A stretch of 25,765 nt of DNA from CAYMJV01 sp964390545 (GTDB taxonomy: Bacteria; Desulfobacterota; BSN033; UBA1163). The notes beneath the pieces were generated by a model. It did no database searches. It saw only the letters and a program-made list of their open reading frames with translations, and was not told the origin of the DNA. Positions 14,254 through 21,860 of this stretch are shown piece by piece (the stretch's first letter is position 1; each line of letters begins with the position of its first letter). The position numbers were made by a program, and so were the translations under genes. The DNA is taken from the NCBI GenBank assembly GCA_964390545.1, contig CAYMJV010000043.1, positions 1 through 25,765 on the forward strand, in the 5' to 3' direction.

Positions 14254-15129
14254 CTAATCGAAATATTCCTCCACTCGGCCGAGCAGTTCTTGGGCATTCT
14301 TTTTCGCCACGGTATTGAGAAGGGTTAATTCAGGGGGATCGTCAGCAGGCGACTTCAAGACCCCTTGCAACAAAGAGGTGAAGAGGTCTTTGTCCAGAGC
14401 CTGGCGGGCATAGGTGCTCGCATAATAGACATAAGCCATCAAAAATTTTCCTTGGCCCAGTTCGATCGCCTTTAGGAAATGTCCCTGAGCCCTTTTAAGA
14501 TCTCCGCCTGCTATTTTGGGCCTGGAAGCAAACCATATTCCCATGAAAAGATGGGGGCCGCCGTAGTAGAAAGCCTCATCCAGATCCAGCACTCTCTGCA
14601 TCATGGCTTCCACTTTGGGAAGTTCGGCCATAGCCTCCACGGAATCCAAATTCAGGTTAATCCAGCTTGCCCAGCAGGTGGCGCTCCAGAAGAGATAGGG
14701 GACCTCTTTCTTCCCAAGATGCGTGAGGTTTTCCTGAAAATCATCGAAAGGTTTTTGGAGCGGATCCCTAAGGCCTTTCAACTCCAGAGATCTCAAGGCG
14801 TACTGTTTTCCCTTCCCGGTAAGGCGTTTTGCATAGTCTCTATCCTGATCCTCCAAAAAGACAGAGGCAAAGGAAGAATAGCCCTGGGCGGCAGCGATGA
14901 GCAATTGAGCATTATCGGGCCATGCCTCCACCATTCCATCCAGCAACATTAAATAGGCCGGCGTTCCTTCCCGGATCATCCTCAAGTCTGACTGTCGATA
15001 GGACGACTTGACCACATCCTCCAGCAGGGAAGCCGTCGCAGCAATCGTCCCCTTCTTACATGGCATACAGGCAGATGAGAGAAAGAGTAAAAATAAAAAA
15101 AGGAGAAGGCAAATCAGGGATGGTTTCAT
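14254..15129 (-). CDS. TatT-like TRAP-associated lipoprotein
   Basis: A 291-residue protein with a lipoprotein-type signal (K-P-S-L then a hydrophobic run, S-S-A-C with Cys21 as the likely lipidated residue). The rest is helical and TPR-like. It matches the TRAP-associated TatT family, known from the Treponema Tp0956/Tp0957 pair, in which a trimeric lipoprotein with a TPR-like fold binds the DctP-type protein. Its position directly upstream of dctP, on the same strand, is the expected context. Recognisable pieces include L-L-I-A-A-A-Q-G-Y-S-S-F-A and G-P-H-L-F-M-G-I-W-F-A-S-R-P. It is likely periplasmic and membrane-tethered. No clear ribosome site precedes ATG 15129, the first start that fits the signal peptide. 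Confidence 0.85.
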   Translation of the reverse strand: MKPSLICLLLFLFLLFLSSACMPCKKGTIAATASLLEDVVKSSYRQSDLRMIREGTPAYLMLLDGMVEAWPDNAQLLIAAAQGYSSFASVFLEDQDRDYAKRLTGKGKQYALRSLELKGLRDPLQKPFDDFQENLTHLGKKEVPYLFWSATCWASWINLNLDSVEAMAELPKVEAMMQRVLDLDEAFYYGGPHLFMGIWFASRPKIAGGDLKRAQGHFLKAIELGQGKFLMAYVYYASTYARQALDKDLFTSLLQGVLKSPADDPPELTLLNTVAKKNAQELLGRVEEYFD

Positions 15130-15330
15130 TTCTATTTGTTTACCCCGTTAGACCCGCCATGCGGGATGAGACCGGAGACGACGCGTATTAAGATCCTAAA
15201 TCCTTTCAGAAATGGCAAGATTCACTTCGCCATTATTTCTAACGGGGTGAACCCTCTCAGAAGTATTTTGCCTTACATGAAATTTATATTTCCAAAAGAG
15301 GAGGATGTCAATTGCAAAAATAAATATCCT

Positions 15331-15482
15331 ACCCAAATTCCGATTTAGGAACCAAAACCCTAATCCCATTCGGTCATTGCGAGTCCCGCTAAAAGCGGGA
15401 TAAGGTGCGCGGCAATCCCATTGAAAAAGGCGAGATTGCTTCGGTTCCCGCGCAATGACAAATTCTAAATCGGGATTTGGGT
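15331..15482. repeat. Nested inverted-repeat element (copy C, GTCATTGCGAG core)
   Basis: The outer arms ACCCAAATTCCGATTTAG (15331-15348) and its complement at 15465-15482 differ at one of 18 bases. The inner pair is GTCATTGCG (15373-15381) with CGCAATGAC (15451-15459). A hairpin TCCCGCT-AAA-AGCGGGA (15384-15400) lies within. The inner core is shared with the element at 16865-17097, but the outer arms are different. Confidence 0.7.
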
Positions 15483-15494
15483 CCTAACAATTTC

Positions 15495-15522
15495 TTGACA
15501 AACGGAGCCTAATCGATAAAAA
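15495..15522 (+). promoter_or_regulatory. Putative sigma70-type promoter for the beta-ketoacyl-ACP synthase gene
   Basis: A perfect TTGACA (15495-15500) is followed after 16 bases by TAAAAA (15517-15522) in an A-rich stretch. The leader would be about 20-25 bases. The promoter abuts the right arm of the repeat element at 15331-15482. Confidence 0.42.
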
Positions 15523-15547
15523 TAAAAAAATCGAAAATATAGGGGAG

Positions 15548-16849
15548 ATGCACTTGGATAACTATCGGAAGCGAGTGGTGGTGACAGGGGTCGGTCCTGT
15601 GACCCCAGTTGGAATTGGAAAAGAGCCCTATTGGGAAAGTTTGGTTCACGGGAAGACCGCCTTCAAACGGATTCTGTTTCCTGATCGGGATATGAGTCAG
15701 TACCGATGTCAAATCGGCGCTCCGCTTGAGACCTTTGATCTTTTCCAATTTATTCCTCGGACAAAACATTCGAGGCACCTTGGAAGGACATCCCAATTTG
15801 CCATTGCCGGAACCTACCTCGCCCTGAAGGACGCGGGATTCGAACTTGAAATCAATCATGAGGATAAAGGGCAATACCAACTGAGGGGGGTCGATTCCTT
15901 TCAAATCGGAGTGATCTTGGGAGGTGGCGTGGAGGCGATGGAGTTGATGGAACATTATCACGAGCGTTTCCTATCGAAGGGGCCCAGAGGAATCTCCCCT
16001 TTCGCCCTCCCGAATATTTATTTAAGTGCCATCACGTCTCATATCACAGAATTTTTCACTCTCCGTGGCACTTCCTTTGCGATATCCACTGCCTGCGCTT
16101 CTGCGACCCATGCGATGATCAGCAGTTTTCTTCAGATCCAGGGAGGACAGGAAGATCTCATGGTGACAGGAGGAACAGATGCCTGCATCACCCCTTATGT
16201 CTTTGGGGGTTTTGATGTCCTCCGAGCCATGTCAACCCGGAACGATGAACCTCATAAGGCCTCCAGGCCCTTCGATCGCGAAAGGGATGGGTTCGTCATG
16301 GGCGAAGGGTCGGGGGTGCTGGTCTTGGAAGAGTTAAAGCATGCCTTGAATAGAGGCGCCCACATCTACGGGGAAATGATTGGTTTCGGGATGACGGCAG
16401 ATGCCTACCACCTGACGGAACCTGATCCGGACGGGAAAGCTTTAAGCAAGGCGATCCGGGATGCTCTTCAAATGGGAGGCGTTGGTCCGGAAGAGATCGA
16501 TTACATCAATCCCCATGGAACCTCCACTCCCTTGAATGACAAAGGGGAGACAAAAGTGATCAAGGATGTTTTTGGAAAGCAGGCCTACCAGATTCCCGTC
16601 AGTGCGACCAAGTCGATCACCGGCCATCTGATGGGAGCAGCCGGAGGAATAGAAGCGATCTCCGTTCTTCTTTCCATCGAAACAGGAATCATCCATCCCA
16701 CCCTCAACTATGAATTTCCAGATCCTGATTGTGACCTCGACTATGTTCCGAATGAGGCGAGAAAAAAAGAGGTGAGGATCGGGCTCTCCGTTTCCGCGGG
16801 CTTTGGTGGAGTCAACAGTGCCATCCTTCTGAAGAGATTTGAAAAATAA
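15548..16849 (+). CDS. fabF: Beta-ketoacyl-ACP synthase II (FabF family)
   Basis: A 433-residue condensing enzyme that extends acyl-ACP by two carbons using malonyl-ACP. The N-terminus has R-V-V-V-T-G-V-G-P-V-T-P-V-G. The triad is Cys183 in S-T-A-C-A-S, His323 in N-P-H-G-T-S-T-P and His360 in T-G-H-L-M-G-A-A-G-G, with Lys355 just before. All are offset by exactly 20 from E. coli FabF. The extra length lies mainly in an insert around residues 100-115. No acyl carrier protein or other fab gene is adjacent, so it may serve housekeeping or a specialised pathway. GGGGAG (15542-15547) touches ATG 15548 with no spacer but is 6 bases from TTG 15554, so the true start may be that TTG, two residues later. 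Confidence 0.93.
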   Translation: MHLDNYRKRVVVTGVGPVTPVGIGKEPYWESLVHGKTAFKRILFPDRDMSQYRCQIGAPLETFDLFQFIPRTKHSRHLGRTSQFAIAGTYLALKDAGFELEINHEDKGQYQLRGVDSFQIGVILGGGVEAMELMEHYHERFLSKGPRGISPFALPNIYLSAITSHITEFFTLRGTSFAISTACASATHAMISSFLQIQGGQEDLMVTGGTDACITPYVFGGFDVLRAMSTRNDEPHKASRPFDRERDGFVMGEGSGVLVLEELKHALNRGAHIYGEMIGFGMTADAYHLTEPDPDGKALSKAIRDALQMGGVGPEEIDYINPHGTSTPLNDKGETKVIKDVFGKQAYQIPVSATKSITGHLMGAAGGIEAISVLLSIETGIIHPTLNYEFPDPDCDLDYVPNEARKKEVRIGLSVSAGFGGVNSAILLKRFEK

Positions 16850-16864
16850 ATAAAATTAATGAAA

Positions 16865-17097
16865 TCGTAAAAAGTCCAAGAACCTGTCATTGCGAGGAGC
16901 GCCTGCCTGCACTGTACCATGCTAGTCACGCGAGGTACGTGTAGCGCCCTCATTTATTGAGGGCGAATCGGGCACGGGAGTTCGTCGGCAATAAATGCCG
17001 ACGCTACGGAGATTGCTTCGCTTCGCCCTGAATCCCGCGAAACGCGGGACGGTTGCAGGGCTTCGCTCGCAATGACCACTTTGGGAGCTTTTTACGA
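16865..17097. repeat. Composite nested inverted-repeat element with TCGTAAAAAGT termini (copy B)
   Basis: The outer arms are TCGTAAAAAGT (16865-16875) and CTTTTTACGA (17088-17097), as in copy A at 377-493. The inner pair is GTCATTGCGAG (16886-16896) and CTCGCAATGAC (17066-17076). Between them a second palindrome is embedded: GTAGCG (16941-16946) to CGCTAC (17002-17007), carrying the hairpins GCCCTCA/TGAGGGC (16946-16964) and GTCGGCA/TGCCGAC (16984-17002). It fills the convergent gap between the synthase and GGDEF genes. No gene is present. Confidence 0.75.
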
Positions 17098-17121
17098 AAC
17101 CGTCAAAATTAGAAATTCGTG

Positions 17122-20100
17122 CTATTCTTTGATGGGGATGGGTTTTGAGGCGTAAGCCCGGCCTCGAGCAATCTCTCTCACGCGCGCATCCGGGTCGTCT
17201 GCGAAAGGAGAAAGCATCTCGGCCACCCGAGGATGTGGAATTTGTGCCAGGGCAAAAGCGGCGGTGGCACGGATCTGAGGACTTCTCCGCTGACGGCGGA
17301 AGAAGGAACCTTTCCCCTTCAAGATGTTGAGCAGAGGTTCCACCCCAGCAGGCTCTCCGATCTGCCCCAGAGCCTGGCAGCAAGCCATCATCAATCTCGT
17401 ATCCTTGGTACTCTCCAAAAGCGAAGTGATAGGTTCAATGATCCCCTGTGGTTTGACCCTTCCCAAACACGTAATCGCATCAACGGCCAATCCGATATGT
17501 TGACCTCTGGCATAATTCAGGAGGAGTTCCACGATCTGAGGATTGTTCAGACGTTCCGCAAGTTTAAAAGCGGCCTCGCGGATCTCGGAATTCTCGCTTT
17601 CGATCGCAAAGATGAGTTCTGTTTTCAAATCCCGTGTCACGGTGTCGATGACCTCGAGAATTCGAAGCTGTTCCGCAGGATTGCTTCCTAAGACCAACTC
17701 CTTTTTCAGAAGATCACCTGCCTCCGTCCCCAGCTCTCCGAGCAGGGCGACGGCAATCTTTCTCGCCCTCAGATCCTCTTCTTTCTTGACGATATCGATG
17801 AGAAGGGGAAGCGTGACCTGCCTCAGGCTGCCGAGCAATCGGGCAGCATTCTCCTGGCGGGATATTTCGCCGGATTTTAGATCACTGACCAGAAGTTGTT
17901 GGGTGGTGGGTTCCAGTTTCTTGTCAAGGAATTTTGCCAACCTCTGGGCTTCCGGGTCTTTGTTGGCAAGGAGTTTTTGATAACGGCCGTAAAGGTTCTG
18001 AAGGATCCGGGTGGAGAGGGAATACTCTCCGAACTGGATCAGGTGGGTAGTCATATGATGGAGGAGAAAAGCAATCTCCCGGAGCATTTTAGGATCTTTC
18101 TCCTCTGAAAAGGCGATGAGCAGTGGATCGGCCAGGAACTTGGAAAAATGGTGCTGGAATCCAAGTTTTAGATCATCCATCACCCTCCGGGAACTATCGA
18201 CGATCCTTTCGCGGGATGGGTAGGGACGTTTCTGGAATCCTCTAAAAACCTGTTTCATGAGCTGGCGGATCTGTTTCTCATCACCTTTGATGAGAAGGTC
18301 GTTCACCCGGTCGGGCATTTCCTTGAAAAAGGGTTCGGCGAGTTCTTCGGAGAAAGGGGCCGCCATCTGGACCACCCAGTACCCTTCAGAAAATTCTTCC
18401 TCTTCAGGCTCCCCTGAGGGTTCTTCCAGCTCCGTCGCAGCCATGCTTGGCGTCACCCGGGTTTCGTAGTGCACCTGGTCAAAAAGCAGGGCAGAGAGTC
18501 CTTTTTCCTTAGCCAGCCGAATCCAGTATTCACTGTTCAATCCCGAAGGCGGTAACTGTCCCAGGGCTCCAATGAATGTTTTCAGTTCATCATAAGCGAG
18601 CGTGCTGAGAAAGGTGAGGCTGGTGAGCATGATGGCGTCGAGGAATTTGAGGAAACCATCGGCCAAGGTCTCTATCCCGGAGATATTGATCCTCATTCCA
18701 TTGACCACCAAAGCTTGACTGACCTGAGCCAACGTGAGGGCTTGTCTCCGGGAGAGGATGCTGCGAAGCGCCTCCATGAGCTGTTCCAGAGGAGCTGCAA
18801 TGGCCTTGCTCTCGAGAGGATAGAGTTTGATATTCTTCGAGGCACTGAGGAGAGAGCGCAGAATATCAGGAATACGGGCCAAATCTTCCTGATCCAACCT
18901 CTGCTCCTTCGCAATGAGTTGGTAGGAGACAGTCACGGGAGGTGCGGAGACGGCCCCGGGACCTCCTTTTACCTCCTTCACCTGTCCTTCTCCATCCACC
19001 ATGAGGGTGTAGCGTACCTGCTTTAATTCAATATGGGCCAGATGTTCTTCTTGAGAAAAGCGCTGCCAGAAGTCTCTATCGATCACCTTCGGTTTGGGGC
19101 GACCGAAGGCTGCCATCAAAATTTCCATTTCCCGGTCCGTAAAGCCTCTGTGGAAAATGATTCCCTTGAGCTCGACACCGCTCATAAACTTGAGGAGGTC
19201 TTCGGTGATCCATTTGAATTCACCCACATCGATTTTCTGTCCATTGACCATCAACGCCTGGTTGATCTGAAAGATCGTTAGATTCTCGTTGTTGGCTAGA
19301 ATCGATTCAATGGCTTCCTTCAGTTGGCGGTTAGCCGTTACTACTGCCTCACTTCCGATGGGGTAGAGTTTGTGCTGACGGACGGCTGTTAAGAAGCACC
19401 GGATGAGGTGAGGGATCTGGGCCAGGCTGGTGGAGTCAAGTGGGGCACCGGGGGGAGGGAGTTCGCTCCGTCTCTGTCTTCGTCTTTCCCCTGTATACTG
19501 TCTGGCTTCGAGAGGATTGAAGACCCTGTGCGTGTACGTTTCCTCAAATTGTTCATACTCCTGGGCTTTTCCCTGGTTCGCCGAACGTTTGAAGTGATAG
19601 ACCAAGGGGACGGCAGAGGGCAAAAGGTGTTGTTGGTAGAGGGTTTCTTGATATTGGCCGATCTGCTCATGTAAATCCTGCTTCTGTTTCGGTTGAATGG
19701 CTCCGTAGATTGTTTCAAGAATTCGCTTGCTGAGGAAACGTATCGTTTCGTCATTGAGCTGGAAGTCTGATCGAAGCAGCCCCAGTGACGCTGCCTGATC
19801 CACAAATTCCAAGACCTTCGCCTCCATCTTTTTAGAGCTTCCCGTGAGAAGGCTTAACGAGACATCCTCCCCAAAGGTGGCGGCCTGATAGAGGAGCTGC
19901 CTGTTTTCTTCGTCGAGAGCAGCAACCCTCTGGTTGACCATCTCCTCAAGAGACTTCGGGAGGTATCCTTCCTCCAGTGGCAAAACGACCCGTTGCTGGC
20001 CAGAGAGACGGATTTTCTGGTCGAGGGCTAACTTTCGAAGAATTTCGCTGAGGAAGAGAGGATTCCCCTGAGTCACCCTGGCCAATTCTTCTTCGAAATG

Positions 20101-21423
20101 TTCTGGAAAACGGACCTGAGGAAAGACTTCGTTCAGGTGTTCGGCAATGTCACTCGGGTTCAGCGGTGTTAAAGGGATCAAATGGATATCCAGTTCTTGA
20201 TGGTGAGCCTCATGAAACTGGGCCAAAGGGATTGGTTGCGATTCTAACTTCAGCGTTTCGATCGGTGTGGAAGTGCTGCAGATGAAAAGTTTCAGTTCCC
20301 GATGGAGCATCATGCGGTGAAGGAGAAGAAGGGTTGCTTCATCGGCAAATTGCAAATCATCCATCAAAAGAATGAGAGGCCGGAAGTCGAGTGTCTTGGG
20401 GAGGAAATAGAGCAAGGTGTTGAAGATGCTTTCCCGCCGCGATCCCTCAGCCTCGTCAGGAAGAGGCTCTCCTTTACCGGCCAGTTGAGGAAGAATGTGG
20501 GAGAGGTAAGAGGTATCTCTAGGGCCCACGCTTTCAAAGATCCCGATACCTTTGTCTTCTCTCTGGTTAAGGAGGGTGACAAGGATGTTGGTCAATAAAT
20601 AGTAAGGTCTAAAAGCCTCCTGCTGCTGCCCTTTCACCTTGACCTGCCGGATCATTTTGCTCGAAGCCAGTTTTCGGTAAATGGTTTCCAGGAAGGTACT
20701 CTTGCCCATTCCCGGTCCGCCTTCCACAATCAGGAACTGGCTCTGTCCCTGGCCGAAGTTCTGAAAGAATTTGGTGACCTGCGAATATTGAGACCTCCGG
20801 CCAGCGACCTTTTCCCCTTCCAATTGATGGATGACCGTCTTTGTAGTGACCTCCTGAGGGACAACCTCCATGGCGTTTGACAGGCGGTCCCTGCCCATTT
20901 TCTTCGAATAGTAAAGGGCGGTATCCGCCTTCTGGATCAGACCTTTTCCCGTTTGGGCGTCTTCAGGGGCTGAGGCGACCCCTATGCTGAGGGTGAGGCG
21001 AAGTTCTCCCCCCTCTCTCTCTAGAACCAAGGGTTTTTCGCGGACTCTTTGGAGGACGCCCCCCCCCATTTGGAGGGCTGTTCGATTTTCTGAATCGGGC
21101 AGGAGGATCATGAACTCATCCCCTGCATAGCGGATGGGCAACGCTGGTTCTCCCGCCACCTCTTTGAGCAGGGTCGCGACATAAACCAGGGCTTGATCTC
21201 CGGCAGGATGGCCGTAAGTGTCGTTGATCTTCTTGAAAAAGTCCAAGTCCATCATGATCAGCGAGACGGGGTGGTCCTTCAGAGCGTCCCATGGGATCTT
21301 GTACTGAAAGTAGTTGAGCAGGAAGCGACGATTGAAGATTCCAGTCAGCTCATCTTCGAAGATCAGCCTGGAAGGGTCTTTGCCGGCGTGTTGAAGGAAA
21401 TTCAGGAGTTCATCGTATTTCAT
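17122..21423 (-). CDS. GGDEF - STAND-type ATPase - duplicated domain - HEAT-repeat signalling protein
   Basis: A 1433-residue soluble protein. Residues about 20-185 are a GGDEF domain (D-E-L-T-G-I-F-N-R-R-F, D-L-D-F-F-K-K-I-N-D, and A-G-D-E-F at 100-104). The RxxD inhibitory site is absent. Residues about 205-640 are a STAND/AAA-type NTPase: Walker A G-G-P-G-M-G-K-S (235-242), Walker B L-I-L-L-M-D-D-L-Q-F-A-D (350-361), and the G-N-P-L-F motif at 453-457. Two related blocks of about 142 residues follow (667-808 and 848-990), both with K-L-Y-P and Q-A-L-x-V-N-G. Residues about 1170-1425 are HEAT repeats. The simplest reading is a diguanylate cyclase whose output is gated by ATP-dependent assembly and by a ligand or partner sensed through the HEAT scaffold (inference). 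It is divergent from a histidine kinase gene. The function is not known, and AGDEF may be weak. Confidence 0.85.
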   Translation of the reverse strand: MKYDELLNFLQHAGKDPSRLIFEDELTGIFNRRFLLNYFQYKIPWDALKDHPVSLIMMDLDFFKKINDTYGHPAGDQALVYVATLLKEVAGEPALPIRYAGDEFMILLPDSENRTALQMGGGVLQRVREKPLVLEREGGELRLTLSIGVASAPEDAQTGKGLIQKADTALYYSKKMGRDRLSNAMEVVPQEVTTKTVIHQLEGEKVAGRRSQYSQVTKFFQNFGQGQSQFLIVEGGPGMGKSTFLETIYRKLASSKMIRQVKVKGQQQEAFRPYYLLTNILVTLLNQREDKGIGIFESVGPRDTSYLSHILPQLAGKGEPLPDEAEGSRRESIFNTLLYFLPKTLDFRPLILLMDDLQFADEATLLLLHRMMLHRELKLFICSTSTPIETLKLESQPIPLAQFHEAHHQELDIHLIPLTPLNPSDIAEHLNEVFPQVRFPEHFEEELARVTQGNPLFLSEILRKLALDQKIRLSGQQRVVLPLEEGYLPKSLEEMVNQRVAALDEENRQLLYQAATFGEDVSLSLLTGSSKKMEAKVLEFVDQAASLGLLRSDFQLNDETIRFLSKRILETIYGAIQPKQKQDLHEQIGQYQETLYQQHLLPSAVPLVYHFKRSANQGKAQEYEQFEETYTHRVFNPLEARQYTGERRRQRRSELPPPGAPLDSTSLAQIPHLIRCFLTAVRQHKLYPIGSEAVVTANRQLKEAIESILANNENLTIFQINQALMVNGQKIDVGEFKWITEDLLKFMSGVELKGIIFHRGFTDREMEILMAAFGRPKPKVIDRDFWQRFSQEEHLAHIELKQVRYTLMVDGEGQVKEVKGGPGAVSAPPVTVSYQLIAKEQRLDQEDLARIPDILRSLLSASKNIKLYPLESKAIAAPLEQLMEALRSILSRRQALTLAQVSQALVVNGMRINISGIETLADGFLKFLDAIMLTSLTFLSTLAYDELKTFIGALGQLPPSGLNSEYWIRLAKEKGLSALLFDQVHYETRVTPSMAATELEEPSGEPEEEEFSEGYWVVQMAAPFSEELAEPFFKEMPDRVNDLLIKGDEKQIRQLMKQVFRGFQKRPYPSRERIVDSSRRVMDDLKLGFQHHFSKFLADPLLIAFSEEKDPKMLREIAFLLHHMTTHLIQFGEYSLSTRILQNLYGRYQKLLANKDPEAQRLAKFLDKKLEPTTQQLLVSDLKSGEISRQENAARLLGSLRQVTLPLLIDIVKKEEDLRARKIAVALLGELGTEAGDLLKKELVLGSNPAEQLRILEVIDTVTRDLKTELIFAIESENSEIREAAFKLAERLNNPQIVELLLNYARGQHIGLAVDAITCLGRVKPQGIIEPITSLLESTKDTRLMMACCQALGQIGEPAGVEPLLNILKGKGSFFRRQRRSPQIRATAAFALAQIPHPRVAEMLSPFADDPDARVREIARGRAYASKPIPIKE

Positions 21424-21456
21424 CTCGCCACCCAGGATTCACTTGGTCTTTAGGCT

Positions 21457-21484
21457 ACCATAGAATTGCCTTAAGAATCAACAA
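21457..21484 (-). promoter_or_regulatory. Possible promoter for the GGDEF-STAND-HEAT gene
   Basis: Read on the minus strand, TTGTTG (21484-21479) is followed after 16 bases by TATGGT (21462-21457), about 30-35 bases from the start codon. Both boxes are partial matches, so this is a weak candidate. Confidence 0.27.
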
Positions 21485-21784
21485 TGTTTTTCAGGGGTTC
21501 CCCGTCATTTTCGGAAGCATCTCCAATTCTGTGATGGCAGGGTGAGCCTCGCAGAGGCAGACGGACCAGGCTCCGAAAGCCTTAGAATTGCGGTTCTTTG
21601 CGACTGTCAGGGGTAACTTTCGTGGTCGAGGTTTCGCCCTGCCTTCGCCGAAGCGGCTTCGCGCAGGCAGGTCTAAATCTTTCTCCGCTGGCCCGTCTCC
21701 TTCCGCCCGATCAACTGGTGCCCCTAATTTCTGTCCCAGTTTCCATCACGGGAAAGGAGATGCTTACCTCATTTTCCAACGGCA

Positions 21785-21812
21785 TTGACACCCCTGAAGA
21801 AAGGTTTATAAT
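21785..21812 (+). promoter_or_regulatory. Consensus sigma70-type promoter for the histidine kinase gene
   Basis: TTGACA (21785-21790), 16 bases, TATAAT (21807-21812): both hexamers match the consensus exactly. Transcription would begin near 21819, giving a leader of about 40 bases before ATG 21861. This suggests strong, possibly constitutive expression. Confidence 0.72.
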
Positions 21813-21860
21813 AATTTTATCCTTGCATCCTCAAGGTTGTTTTTGGAAGCCTGAACCCCT

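Larger units (their letters stand above)
15130..15547. other. Divergent intergenic region tatT / beta-ketoacyl-ACP synthase, repeats and a promoter
   Basis: No gene is supported in these 418 bases. They hold an inverted repeat CCCCGTTAGA / TCTAACGGGG (15143-15152 and 15238-15247) enclosing a hairpin CCCGC-CAT-GCGGG (15153-15165), then a nested element at 15331-15482, then a promoter-like pair facing the synthase gene. I found no convincing promoter for the leftward TRAP operon. Confidence 0.6.
21424..21860. other. Divergent intergenic region between the two signalling genes
   Basis: No gene is supported in these 437 bases. They contain a possible leftward promoter, a hairpin-forming repeat CCTGCCT/AGGCAGG (21638-21644 and 21665-21671) with an inner GAAGC/GCTTC stem, and a strong rightward promoter at 21785-21812. 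Short open frames in the middle are built from the repeat and lack ribosome sites. Confidence 0.6.

Noticed and set aside
17122..21423. Antiviral STAND (Avs-type) defence protein
   Set aside because: The effector-NTPase-repeat order is similar, but no defence genes surround it, and the GGDEF domain and adjacent kinase fit signalling better. The sequence alone does not support a defence claim.
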